Shown here: piece by piece, positions 48,401-60,270 of the stretch
Position numbering within the stretch: position 1 is the stretch's first letter
Layout: every line of letters starts with the position of its first letter
DNA from: Toxoplasma gondii ME49
Lineage: Eukaryota; Apicomplexa; Conoidasida; Eucoccidiorida; Sarcocystidae
Assembly (NCBI RefSeq): GCF_000006565.2
Contig: NC_031475.1
Location: 4,883,601-4,947,600 of the forward strand
DNA: 64,000 nt
Direction of reading: 5' to 3'
The notes under the pieces: model-generated
The model's database searches: none
What the model was told of the DNA's origin: nothing
The model's input: the letters and a program-made list of their open reading frames with translations, nothing else
Program-made: the position numbers and the translations under genes

Positions 48401-51400
48401 GCCTCTTTCTCTTTCCTCGTCTGCTTCGCGTTAACAAGGCTGTTTTCCCCTCTCCTTTCCTCTTGCCATTCTCTCTCCGGATCGAAAAAGATTCAAACAT
48501 TCAGATACTGAAAACATGGAGATTCTGTTGGAGAAACGAGTTTCCTTCCCTCCTCGCTTCGGCCCTATTCTCTAGATCCGTGCTGGTCTGCTTCCTCCTC
48601 TTGCCCTTTGTTCTTCTTTACTTTTCCCTCGTTTCTTCTTACCTTTTCTCTCTCCGCGTTCACGCACACAAGGAGCAGACCTGGCCTCAGAAGCTTGACG
48701 AGTCCTTCCTCCCTGTGTGTTCTCTCCGTTGCTATGCTTCGCCTTCTCTCTGCGTCGTCGCTCTCTCTTTCTCTTCCTTCTTCCCTTCCCTTTCCCTCTG
48801 TTCCTGCTTCCTCTTCTTGTCCTGCTTGCTCTTCTTTTCCCTCTTCCCATTTCATGCCTTCATTCGTTCCTCGTTGTCGTCGCCTTTCTCTTTGGCTATC
48901 CTTGCGGTTCGCGAATTGCCTTGAGACGTCTTCGACAGGTGCGACACCCGACAGAAAGACGGCGGCCAGAGAGCTGCATGCATCGGAGACGCACAGAAAC
49001 CAGAGGTGAGAAGACGAAGCAGAGGGAGCGCGGCAAAACAGTATGAATGAGCAACAGATAAAACGGCAAGACGAAGAGAGAATACATCTGCGTCAGAATG
49101 ACTATTATTATCCTGAAAAGACAGAGAGATGTCTCCTCTTTTGATATCCAGCCAAACAGGCGAAGAATGACATTAAACAAATGTGTAATGTGCAGACATA
49201 CGCGTGCCTCCTGTCAGATAACTTTGGAGACTTGTAGGGACTGGGAATGCCTCAAGCATGCAGGCGTTTCTTTAGGGTCCGACTTCTCTTTTGTCTGAGC
49301 TTACAAAAGCATATCTACGTGCCTACATTTTTCAAACTACTTGTTTCTATCTACGTCCGTGTTTTGTGTCTACCTATCTATAGTCATACTTATATATATC
49401 TGGCTCTCTACCTACATCTGTGTCTGTCCGTCTATCAATACAAGCCTTTCTGTATCTACATCCATCTACATGTCTACCTCTGTATCGGTATAGCTATCTA
49501 TATGTATATTTATAGTGATCTCCCTCGCCACCTACTGATTGATACATTAGGCTTAAGGCTTCATGATAATATCGGTGTGCATGCGTGCTTGATACATTTG
49601 AGGACTGTTTTCTCACCATTTCATCGGCGTCGCTGTATCTGGAAGGAAGGTAACTGCTTGTCTCGCGCTGTCTCTCAGAGATTTGACCCTAGCCCAAAAC
49701 CACAGGAAGGAGGCGCCTCCAGATGGCTCCTCGATTTCGCCATCGTCTATCTCGTCCTCGCCCCCCGTAGACTCCCCGTTCTCTTCTTCTCTCTCTCCTC
49801 TTCTCCATGCTTCACCATCATGTAAAGCGTCTGTGTTCTCTTCTCTCTCGTCCATCGCATGCAGTTTCGCCACGCTGTCTCCTGTCTCCACGGGCCGCCT
49901 TGGAACACCAGGAGGAGACAGAAATGGAGGAAAAGAGCCTCCAGACGACACCGACAGAGACGGCGACAGAAGAGGTCCGCACAGGACGCAGTCTCCGACA
50001 TTGAGGCGACCCTGAAGGAGCATGCCTCCCAACACAGCTCCTAGGCCTTTCTCGTCTTGCTCGCTTTCCTGCTCTTCCACAGATGCAGCGTCTGTACACT
50101 CTGCTTCTTGTCTGCTGTCTCCTCTTTCGTCTCCGGAGAACGCAGAGGAGAGCGGAGGACGACAGACGACTCGGGGACGAGGGTGTACAGTGGTAGTTGC
50201 TGAAGAATTATCAGAGAAAAGATTTTCTTCTCTTGGCTCCGCTGTCGCGCGACACCTTGAGAAAACTTCCGTTACTAAGAAGGCGCTGCGTATCGCAGGC
50301 GGCAAACGCGAAGACGGGAGAAACCCAGAAGAGCGAGAAGAACGAAAGCCACAAGAAGAAGAGATAAAAGAATCTGCGGGAACTGAAGAGACGGGAGAGT
50401 CAGAGGGAGTCGAAACGGGGGAAGCCACAGACGCAGACGACGAAGATAGGGACGATGAGGAGGAAGAAGAGGAGAAAGAAGAGGAGAAAGAAGAGGAGAA
50501 AGAAGACGGAGATGATGATGGTGCGGCAGAACACGGAGATGAGCAGGAAGAAGATGAAGGGGAAGAAGGGGATGACGAGAAGGAAGAGGAGGAGGAAGAG
50601 GGAGAAGATGATAGAATACCAGAAGCAGCAGAGGCACGGTCAGTGGATGGAAGCCGAGAGCAGGGGCAGGAGACAGGCAAGCAATTCAAGGCGAAACAAA
50701 ATGAGGAAGCACCGCTCTCAGAGGCAGACGGCAGAGACACGTTCGGGTGTACGTTTATGTTGTCGCACCCGAGGGTTTTGTTTTGATTTATGGAGACAGC
50801 TGAGGACTGCTCACCCTCGTCCGAGACCAGAGGAGCGAAACGAGGCTTGAAAGAGAAGCCGTGTGGTGCGACGCATGCATCGCGAGACACGGAAACCTTC
50901 GCCTCTGCAGGGACCCAGGGGGATAGTTCCTGGAGAGCAGGGCAAGAAGAGACAAGGAGTACATCGAGAAACTGATAAAGCAGACAGGGACAAAGACAAG
51001 GTCGAGGGCAAGAGAAAAAAGAAACGAAGAAGGACGATACAAACAGCACGCAGAACAGGGAAGATGAGAAAGGCGCGGAAGGTGAAAGGCAAACATAAAC
51101 CAGGAGATGCGTAGATTACAGAAATGACGAAAACGAATCGTCGAAGTAGAAGAAATATGTTTCCTCTTTTTGTAGAACGTAACGCAGAAACAGCAGATCC
51201 CATCTCCCGCAATATATGTATGGCTTCACGTGGACATGCACATGTACGGCCTCAGTCGTGGAACACCCAAATGTATTCTTCCGTGCCTGTCGATGAATAG
51301 ATGTGTGCTCTCATGTGCATTTCAAGATGCCTATTCGAATACGCATGCAAATGCCTGTCCTAATCTGATCGAGGTAAGGGTTCTGATAGAAAACTCACCT

Positions 51401-54400
51401 GCAGAGACCGCCGTAGCTGTTCAATACCCTGGCCGTCGACGCAGGACACGCAGAAGGCGCCTCGGCAGGTGAGGGGGAACCACCGCGATGTCGTAACACC
51501 CAGAGTCGCGGTGAACGAAGGATCTCCTTCCCTTCTCCGTCCTTCGTCTGTGCGTCTCTCTCTCCACTCGTTGCTCCCGTCTTCTCTCGCCTGCTCTCTT
51601 CGCTGTGAAAGGAGACACGTCCGAAGAAGCACAGCGCAATTCTCCTTCGCCGTCGCCGTCCTGGGCCTTCGCCTCGGGTGCTTCAACAGTCGTTGGCCGG
51701 TCCCGTCTAGTCCTCGTGGAGAGCCAGAAGATACAAGCGGATCTCTCGCCATCTCTGCAGCTTTCGTCGGTACTTTTTCCTCTTCGATTTCTCCGGCTTC
51801 TTCCCCAACTTTCTTTGTCTCCTCTCGCTTACAAAAATGCTTCGCCCTGCCATCGGGACCAGAGAGGCGATGCAAGCAGGAGTCTTCGAGCACGGCTCCT
51901 GCGACGCGGAACATCGCCTGGAGGTTCCCCAGAACCTCCGCGCACAACTGCGCTTTTTCCTCTGCCTCTGCCGTCGCGTTGGGTCGCCAACGCTCCCCTT
52001 CTTTCCTCTTTCCCCATCTGTTCTTTGTCTCCCGCGAGACTCCAGAGAGCCGCATAGAAGCCGCCTCAGCACCTGGACCTTCCTCGGCCCCAACGAGCGA
52101 CACAGACGAGGCACATGGTTCGCTAAAAGCGGGAGCAGAGCCGGCGTCGTTGGTGTCTGTTCGGATCCCGCAGTTTCTTCTCTCCCATTTGTTGAAGACG
52201 AGAGTGAAGGGGAGACGCAGAAGGATCAGAGACGTCGCCAGCAACACACGCTCCTCTTGGAGCTGGACTTGGAGCGGGGCTGCCTCTGGCGAAGCGTCGA
52301 GGACGAGGACGACATGACCCAGGCACTCTCTGAGCAGCCCTGGAGAAACGAGGGAAAACATACAAACAACAGAGGCAAAGTAGGCGCAGAAGTGAGGAGG
52401 GGAAAAAACAAGTGTATGATTTGTGGGGCACTTGGAAGGAACAGGAAAAGGAGCGACGAAAAGCGGGTCCCCGGCAGTTTCTGGTGCCGTATCGTGAATC
52501 GGGCTGGCTTTGAAAGAAGTTTCGCTTCTTGCCTCTACCTGTCAAGGCACTTTTGATGTACTTGGGATGTCCTGCCATGTCCAGCAGTGTAATCTCCGTG
52601 GCGACGGTTCCTGCGCTGTCTTCCCCTTCTTGAATATCTCGCTCTTCTCGAACGTTCACCTCAGGAGGCCGCCCACCCTGAGAGGCGTGCTCTGCACAGG
52701 CGCCGCCCTCGGATTCGGCTAGAGAAGCGGCAGGCGGCGGAGCATAGCATGCGTTGAGTACGGCGGACCCACGGCGGCTCCCCGGTGTATGTACACTAAG
52801 GGATGTCGAGGGGGACCCGCATGAGCGAGGGGGAGTCGTGGCTGAGGATTGCCGCTGCGCATTGTTTCTGTCTACCTGGTTTCTCTCCTTCCTTCTGTTG
52901 TCTCGCTTTTCCTCCACATGAGGAGACAATAGAATCTGCACGGCGGAAGAACTGCGGACGCCACGCCCTGGACGACGCAGGGAAGACGCCGATGGAGGCG
53001 ACTCCGAAGAAAGGGAGGGGGAAGAAGCGAGAGGCGGAGAGTCAGTCAAATGGCGACTGAGCATTGGTTGGGGTCGCCAGTGGCTTGGAGTCGGCGAAGG
53101 CGGAAGAGACGCACAGTGCAGGGCAGAGGTCGCCCCTCGAAGCACTTCGTGGGGATGCATGCACATCCGCAGACGAGCGGATCCTCTTGAAGAGAGAGGG
53201 AATGAAAAGGATGAACACACCGAGAAGGAAACACCGAGGTGTTTGATAAAGAAGCGATAAGTCGTTCTTGATAAGGGAAAAACTGTTAAAGTCTAAAATG
53301 TATCCTTTTTTCTTTGACCCATGCTAAATATACTAGATTTTCTAGTTACGAGTCGTAGACGCCAGCGGTGAGCGGGAAAGACGGGGGAAATAGCTGTAGT
53401 CTCAAGTGCACTCCAAAGCATCACAAACGGCACTCAGCGTGACCAGATACTTGAGAGGCAGCTTGGGCGAGGGAGTGGGGCGGCGAGACAGAGAGAAGAC
53501 GCAGGAGAGGAGACGTTCAAACACAAGAAGGCAACAGATAGGAAGAGACTGAGAAAGACAGCCGACGATGGGTTCGTAAGGGAAAGGTGGCAAATTCCCG
53601 ACAGCCGCAGTGCTGATAAACCATCAGGTGTCTGTTAGGGTACATACGAGACGATGCAAGCTAAACATGCACAGCAGCCTGCACACCGTCGTGCGGGCGT
53701 ACTGTACTAAAAGGAGCTCTCTAGTTTCGGAGTTCGTCTTTCGCGACACGCTCATCCGTTGCTGCTCTTTCTCTTACTCTCCGTCGTCCAGAGTCCCTTC
53801 TTCGGCAAGTACAGCCACGAGAGAGCTCTTCCCCGCGCCGTGCGCTCCAAGAACGGCGACGCGGACCGCACCGGCGCGCTGGGCTCCAAGGCCATCAGGG
53901 GAGACTGCCGGCTGGGCGGTGGCCCTCGAGGGGACAGTCGAGGTCGTCAGTCCATTTCGAGTCACGCGAACGCAAGCTATCCACTGCAGGGGAAGGTAGG
54001 GAGGGGAGCAGAGAGGACAGGATGCGAGCAGCAGCGCGTTTCAAATGCGAAGGAAACGTGATGACGATGAGATCATGACACGAAAGAAGGCTGGATTGCC
54101 AAAACAAGAGAAGAACGAAAGCTGAGAGGAAAGGCGGACGACCGAGAGGCAGATCCTCCTCTTGTGGAAGGGGGCCGGAAATGGCTTTGCTGCCTCGTGC
54201 ACTAGAACTTACGAAAGGGATGCTACACAACAAGCTCAGCGCTACACGCACAAAGAGTGTCGAATATGTTTACGATAAACACCCACAGATGCGCTTAGAT
54301 TTTCGCGATTTCCTTCATGTGCTTGTTGTGCGTCTGTGCATGCTGATATCTACTCGCTAGGCACCGGATTTATATCTTGGATTTCTTTATGTGTTGGATC

Positions 54401-55713
54401 CAAGGTTTATGCGGACGTGCCTTTTTCCGGCAACTAGAAATATGAGTTAAGTTGTTGTGTCTTGACGTTTAGCGCTTGCGAGCGCACGGATCTATCGTCA
54501 AAAACCGCCGCAACAGTCTGTTTTCTCACCCGTACACCATTTGTCTCAGAACGTTCCAACACTGTCTCCCAGTCCACGTTGCCTTCCTCGCTTGTCTCGC
54601 ACAGCTCCGCTTCTTCTTTCTCGTGCTTCCCGTCACTCTGCTCGACCTCTCTGTTGAACTGCCTCGCTCTCCGGGTCTGCGGTTCATCTCGGTCTCTCTC
54701 CGTCTTCTCTTCCTGCTCTTCCTTGTCTCTTTTCCCCTTTGCCTCTTCCACCACTCTCTTCAGATAAACGACTACGGCCGATGCTGCAAGCGAGGAGGCC
54801 ATCAGCTCCACGGCTTGGAGGCTCGCGCGCATGCACCGGGAAGAAATGCCCACGCCGAGCCCGTCGTCTGTGACGCCGAGGAGATAGAAGCAGACGCCCG
54901 CGCCCTCGTGCAGGCGATACTGAAGAAAAGACAACAACGCTCCACAGGATCTGTGCTATGCGTCAGGTTTCTTCAAGAGCAGACGACTTGGATGGAAAAG
55001 TCGCACAAGAGCGAATCAGTCCTTACCCTCATTTGCGTGGTGCGGTGAGCGAGCTTCGTCGGTGTCAGCTTCGAGAGAAAAAGTTTGTACTCCACGTTCC
55101 CTTCGTCGTTTTCCGCAGAATAGACAATCTGTCTCTTTGAGCTTCGTGCCTGCTTCAGAAGTGACCTCACGTCTTCTTCGTTCGGCGACGCGTCGAAGCG
55201 AACACGCTCCTCGTTCTCTGCGTTCCGACTCCACTTCCCTTTCGAACGGGGCTCTCTTCTGGGCGTCTTGGAAGGGAAGTGGCAATCCGCAACAGCGCTG
55301 GGTAAAGCCGCCTCACCCTGCGGAGACGTGAAAGGCTCAAACTGAGCAGCGGAATCTTCGCTTGTTGACTTGAACGTTCCACGGGTGTCGTCCGGTGTCT
55401 GTACACCCGGGTCCGAGGTCAACTTGTGCTGCGTCTTCATGAGCGTTCGGTCGCTCTCGCGGGTCGCCGCGACGAACGAGGTGCTTGCATCCTTGCGGCT
55501 ACGTCTCTGTTCTTCGCTGTCGTTGGGTCTGTTCGCTCCTCTCCAGGATGCAGTTTCGGCCCAGGGTGGGTCTCCGCTGAAAGGAGCCTTGGAGGTGGGC
55601 GACGCGGCGCGTTGATTCTCCCGTGCCCGTCCTTGCGTGCGGGTTCCACTGCGGGGCTGCCATTCTTGTTCTGCTCCGCTACCTGAGAAGAAATCGCCGA
55701 GGTCTCTCGTCAT
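45437..55713 (-). CDS. GTPBP1: GTPBP1/GTPBP2-family GTPase with large inserts
   Basis: GTPBP1 and GTPBP2 are EF1A/HBS1-like translational GTPases linked to ribosome rescue and mRNA turnover. Eleven minus-strand exons give about 1,764 aa: 55713-55027, 54919-54488, 53983-53778, 53185-52539, 52339-51399, 50929-49617, 48973-48643, 48285-48190, 47847-47548, 46747-46637 and 45667-45437. Human GTPBP1 is about 670. Residues near 210-260 match the family's N-terminal domain (EYKLFL, then YRLHEGAG and LGVTDDGLGVGI). The P-loop GAHGAGKSS is at 419-427 (53822-53848), switch II DMAGHPKY at 644-651, the base-recognition motif NKWE at 707-710, and CVSCVDGQG follows. GAVLGGMLLQGRLNVGDCVL marks beta-barrel domain 2, and HILAHPSELRKNNTLVVYTH with GLVLLQF mark domain 3. 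Inserts: a Ser/Pro-rich block between switches I and II, an acidic block after NKWE, a poly-Ser block in exon 6, and a Glu/Arg block in exon 7. Intron 8 (donor GTCGGT) is doubtful. ATG 55713 is the first in frame; an upstream ATG at 55735 is out of frame and short. Confidence 0.87.
46413..46429. repeat. (TA)n microsatellite in the last GTPase intron
   Basis: A short TA run within the 969-base final intron of the GTPase gene. Confidence 0.75.
47848..48189 (-). other. Stop-free, in-frame intron 8 of the GTPase (exitron-like)
   Basis: This 342-base stretch separates exons 8 and 9. It is a multiple of three, has no stop in the frame of either neighbour, and is almost pure pyrimidine on the coding strand. 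Retained, it would add 114 residues, most of them Phe/Leu/Val. Its acceptor (GTGCGCTTCAG) is good but its donor, GTCGGT, is weak. I treat it as an intron because the family has no hydrophobic segment there. Confidence 0.55.
49310..49520. repeat. Degenerate CTAT/CTAC tetranucleotide tract
   Basis: Repeated CTAC, CTAT and TATA units run through the intron between GTPase exons 6 and 7. No coding frame survives it, supporting its intron status. Confidence 0.7.
50445..50625. repeat. Polypurine (GAA/GAG) tract coding poly-Ser in the GTPase
   Basis: The plus strand is nearly all purine here and includes three exact copies of the 12-mer GAGGAGAAAGAA at 50469-50504. Read on the minus strand it encodes the Ser-rich insert of GTPase exon 6. 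Read on plus it would give a Glu/Asp run in a 254-codon ORF (50022-50786). Confidence 0.85.
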
Positions 55714-58700
55714 CGGTCCTTTCGTATGCCTCTAATAGGCATGACTCGACCCACTCCGAGAAGACCAGGAAGCAGGGAGAAAGTGCAGAAGGAAATGATT
55801 CGCTCTAACCGCGTGCAGGCTGTCGGAATGGCCGTACGTGTAACAGCAGACAGCCTCACGAGACACACACAGAAGAGCCCATGTATGTTCTCCTCGCCTG
55901 TGTGCGTTGTGGAGAGAAGGAATCTTGGATCCGCGAAAGGCAAAGATAGCATCCTCTCATGAAGAATGCACAACGCACGTTTGAAGGAAGAAAAGGTTTC
56001 CCTTCTAGCGCCCACTGGCAGGCCAAAATACTCGTAACCAAAGACAACGCAGACACTCGTGTCGAAGCCTCGGCGCGTTGACTCCGTCTGTAACATGGCC
56101 GACACGCACACAAAGTTCTCTCTGGCCCCGTCACTCTTCGGGTAAGATTGACCTCTGTGAAGACAAAACAGCTCAGAACCGACAGAAAGGTGACCGTCAA
56201 GAGAGGACAGCACCTGATGTTCGAGTCTCCACCTCAACAGAGAGGAAATCCTTTAGTCAAATGCGATTTAGCAGTTTTCTTCAAGGGTTGCGACACAACA
56301 GGAGGGCGCGCACAAGGAGGAGGAGTCAGGGGGGACACCTGTTGTGTCGATCGTTTTTGAAAAGCGATAAGGAGTGTGAGCGACCGAGCCAACGAGGAAA
56401 GGCGTGTGGAGGCTAACGGATGGGCGATAACGAAGACGCTATTGAAGCGGACGGGACAGAAGGAATTTGGGCTGTTAACGTGTCGGCCGAGGAGGTAGAA
56501 AAGCAAGCTAATCTTAGTTCATGAGTAGTTGCCGCTCAAAAAATCAACTTATCTCTTTACAAAATGCAACGATACCGCACATGAGGATGTAGCAGCAGTT
56601 TCCAGACAGAAAACACCTCTCTCTGCCGTCTGCTTTGCTAAAAGAACACTTCTAAAGAACGCTCCAAAACAATTTGTTGGATGTCACTCTTGTGTTGCCG
56701 CTTCTAGCGTAACCATTGCGCTTGCTTTGGAACAAGACATTGCTGTCTACACATGGAGAAGCCAACTGCTAGCTGTCTCAGGTCTCCCGTCCCTAGTCAA
56801 ATACAGGAGGTCCAAAACCACATGCTGGAAAAGAAAGACGAGTCTGAAGGTAGCAATACACGCATCGGGTTTTCTGTAGCGCTGTACAGCACGCACAACG
56901 TACATCTGCTTTCACGAGTTTTCTCTTCGCTGAATACCCTCTCGATCAGCTAGACGCGATTCCGATCGAGGTTAATAGCAAAAATCAAGGACATTCAGAC
57001 GCCAGGGGTGTTAGGAATCCAAAAATCCCTGCAGAACGCGACTGCACCAGTTCTGCTGAGTGTGGTATAAGCCACGGACGTTCTACTCGGTCCAGAAACG
57101 TGAGAGATACACGGAATTGGTTGAAACGAAGGGAACCGTGGAATCAAGAGTCTTCAGCACCGCCTCAGTGCTGAGAAATCCAGCGACGTGTCCACACACT
57201 CGCAAGACAGTCGCGGTTGAACCAAACAAAACTTGTGTTTCGTGTGGCCACAAAGAGCACAATTTGACCTGAGAGCCACCCAGAACAGCTGCTCTATTCC
57301 TGAAGGGCATTGAAAGGAGAGAATGCCTCTAATGTGCGTTTGGATGGATAGGAAATCATGATGCAGTCACGGAAACTCGCCACCGCCAACCGCGTTGAGC
57401 CTCGTGAGCAGCAGGCCTCGGCGACGATTCAAACAACACATCAGACAGGACGAAATGGCGTCTCCAAAAAGTACCTGCCAGTTACGGTCCGTCGGTTTTG
57501 ATCAGAAAAACTTTTCTTTCACAGTATGGGGAGCTTCGTTGAAGGGAGGTCTCGTTTTTAGCTGCGACTTTTCTCCTGCGGTAGAAACAGAAAATTTGGG
57601 TCCTGAGTACATCTGTTTTCCAGCGACCACTGGAATATTCTATATAGGAAGAAGAAGCAACGAGCGTGTTGTCGATCGTTGAACCCCATCCATGCCAACA
57701 AAAACAGAGAAACATACATGCTCAAGCAATGGAGCTGAAATGGGGGGGCAACACTGCGACCAGAAATAGAACTCACTACTCAATTCTCCAGTTGTCTGAA
57801 GGAACAACCATGCGTTCAGGATAGCAACATATGACTGGACACGCAGCACCTAGTACTGGCAAAGTTAGTACCGTTAGCACTTGCATTCAGGGATGTTGGA
57901 GCGAGGGGAAAAGGCCTTGGTTCCACTCATCTGCATCTAGACCTCCACACGTTATTTATTAAATGGAAATACAGAGGTATAGAGCTACGATTTTACCTGT
58001 CACGAGCCATGTTGCCCGCGTACCTATCATTGGGCACAGGGACGTCACTTCGGGAAGACACTGGATTAAAGCAATATGAATTCAGACACAAAGACGTATT
58101 TTCGATACGGTTTACGTGGCGTTCTCTTGCAGCGTTCTCGTCGCTACGTGCCATTCCACGCTCCTGTGAGGATGCTTCCGTGCTACACTTCCTCGGTGCA
58201 TGCGATAACGATGGCTCAATAGGTGTGGTTTCACCTCGTTTCACATGAAAGAGGAAACGACCAAAGAGTGATGCTAAGAATCAAACGTCGTATGTTTTCG
58301 AAAGTACGCTCTACGTTAGGAGAGTGCTGAAAGCTCTACAGATATACATATATATATATATATAGTCGTCTCCTGACAAATTGGCCCGTTGGTTAACGGC
58401 TAAAAATGGGTCAGGTTTCTTCGGGGTACAAACGTCCACAATGACAGAAGACGTGATGGACGCGTTCAGCGAAACGGGGAAGGCAGTCGTTGTCTTTCTG
58501 AGATTTCCCACAAGGTCTGTGCTTGTTTTTCAATCACGAAAGAACAGGACATTTCCTGTTTGGTTGGGATCTTGTGTACCGGAGAAACGTCTGACTGCTC
58601 GTGTGTGGCAGTTGCTTCTTGTGTGAAGGTGGCCAAGGGCAAGACGGGAATCCAAACATGCCTATTCGTATAAATAGATATAGGTAAAAAATAAGTATCT

Positions 58701-59316
58701 GCATAAATATTTTCGGAATGATGCATGCACTGGGCGTATCGAGCATGTGTAGAGAACGCTACGATGGCTAGAAGAGTAACGAGCGCTTGCCTCCGAAGAT
58801 GAGGTACACTTCCCAGACACAGAAAGTCGCGCGAAGCGGACCCGAAATAAAGGGACACTTGTTACAGCAGCTCCCAGTTCTGGCAGAGACTTCGATCATC
58901 ACTGTTTCTCTCCTAACTAAATGATACGACAGCACTGAAAGGACTGAACAAGGCTGTTGGAGCAGATGCTTGTAAGCACTTCAAACGAAAACCATGTTCT
59001 CTCCACACGTCCTTCAGTCACTTCTCTTCGAGGCCACTAAGAAAACTCTTCCCTGGATGGAACTTTCAATGCTACCCCCGTGGTTGCGTCTGCAAACAAA
59101 AGTCTCGCGACGCTTGCCGTCTGCGCTTTTGCCAGTAGGAGAAAGAGCTCACAGATCTTTATGACGGCACGGGAGCTGTTAAAAAACAACATTGTCACGA
59201 CACTTGCTCGTCGCCAGTTGCACCTAGAACGGACGAAATTCCACAAGTCTCATGTTTGCCTCCGTGTTGAAGCCACCGTTCCCTCAATTCGTACTACTCG
59301 TCACGGCTTCCTCAAC
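55714..59316. other. Spacer between UNC50 3' end and the GTPase 5' end
   Basis: Two minus-strand genes flank this 3.6-kb stretch, so it holds the UNC50 3' UTR and the GTPase promoter and 5' UTR. Frames are short: the longest is 55710-56237 on -, which overlaps the GTPase start in another frame. I see no gene. A TGCATGC word lies near 58,722. Confidence 0.45.
58342..58364. repeat. (TA)n microsatellite
   Basis: A short TA run in the spacer downstream of UNC50. Confidence 0.8.
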
Positions 59317-60270
59317 TCACTTGCCAGCCGTTGATTCCAGGTGCACTGACACCTCAGGGACACCTGGCGGCGTCCCCATCGTGGTATTCGCCCCCCTAAC
59401 TGTAGACTCTTGGACACCAATTACCTGCACGGCAGGTCCGGCAACTTGGTTCTGAGAATAGAGGAGAGAACTGACGAGAATGTCTCCGAGGTTGACGGAG
59501 AAGACAGTAGCCACAGTGGCGACAACGAGAAAAAGAAGAGCAGGCAGGAAGAAGGGAAGTGAAGAGTCTGAGAACCCGAGTCGTGCGTATCCCAGAGCTG
59601 TGATGTAACAGTACGCAGTAAGTCCAACAACCTGTACGGAATTTGCAAGCAAGACTTCGAGGGTCAGAGGAAGAAGACGAAGGAGAGGGAGGAGTACGAG
59701 ATAGAGAATGAGGCCAAAGACAAGATACAGAAACGAGGCATTCCAGTGAACATCGAAACAAAAGAGCAACTCAGGGCGGGGCCCTGCAGATGAAGACGGG
59801 GCCAAATGCCGTCCTTCGCGTGATCGCGAAGAGTGGCTAGAACGTAAGCGCGAATGAGACGGTCGGGGACGACAACGAAGAAAAACGTAGTGTAAGAAAG
59901 GGAAAATGAGAGCCGAAAGCAGCAAGTAGACAGGGGGAGCTAAGGATGTGAATAGAAAGCCGACAGCGGAGTGAGAGAAGGCAAGAGCGTATACAACGCC
60001 AGTGACAAGGAAGAAGAAGAAGAGGAGCAGCAGAAAACCTGGGTCATCTCGAGCGTAATAGTTTTTCTGTTTCTTCCGGATACTGGCGAACTCGTAAACT
60101 TTGCGTGGCGAAAATAGAAGAAGAGAAAACTGGGCTAGCGAGAACTGCAAATCCATCAAAGAAAGATGCGCCAGCCGGTGACAGAAATTCGACATAAAAG
60201 ACATGAAGGTAGCGGGAGGGATCAGAGAAGGGAAACAGGGACACCCACCCCTGTGATACGTCGGCAACAT
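59317..60270 (-). CDS. UNC50: UNC-50 family Golgi membrane protein
   Basis: UNC-50 (yeast Gmh1) is a five-to-six-pass Golgi membrane protein that works with the ARF-GEF GEA1/GBF1 system and in receptor trafficking. The single open frame encodes 317 aa; human UNC50 is 259. The signature block is present: MDLQFSLAQFSLLLFSPRKV at 39-58, then RKKQKNYYARDDPGFLLLL, matching the RKQTKxxWARDDPAFL motif. Hydrophobic segments lie near 78-97, 101-130, 176-200, 205-229 and 238-258. CFDVHWNASF at 171-180 matches the family's AFDVHLNAF. A Ser/Arg-rich loop at about 135-160 and a C-terminal tail of about 50 residues are extra. ATG 60270 gives a 38-residue leader before the conserved block; ATGs at codons 23 and 26 are alternatives. 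The stop overlaps a GTGAGT donor-like site (GGC AA|GTGAGT), so a further C-terminal exon cannot be ruled out. Confidence 0.92.
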   Translation of the reverse strand: MLPTYHRGGCPCFPSLIPPATFMSFMSNFCHRLAHLSLMDLQFSLAQFSLLLFSPRKVYEFASIRKKQKNYYARDDPGFLLLLFFFFLVTGVVYALAFSHSAVGFLFTSLAPPVYLLLSALIFPFLHYVFLRCRPRPSHSRLRSSHSSRSREGRHLAPSSSAGPRPELLFCFDVHWNASFLYLVFGLILYLVLLPLLRLLPLTLEVLLANSVQVVGLTAYCYITALGYARLGFSDSSLPFFLPALLFLVVATVATVFSVNLGDILVSSLLYSQNQVAGPAVQVIGVQESTVRGANTTMGTPPGVPEVSVHLESTAGK

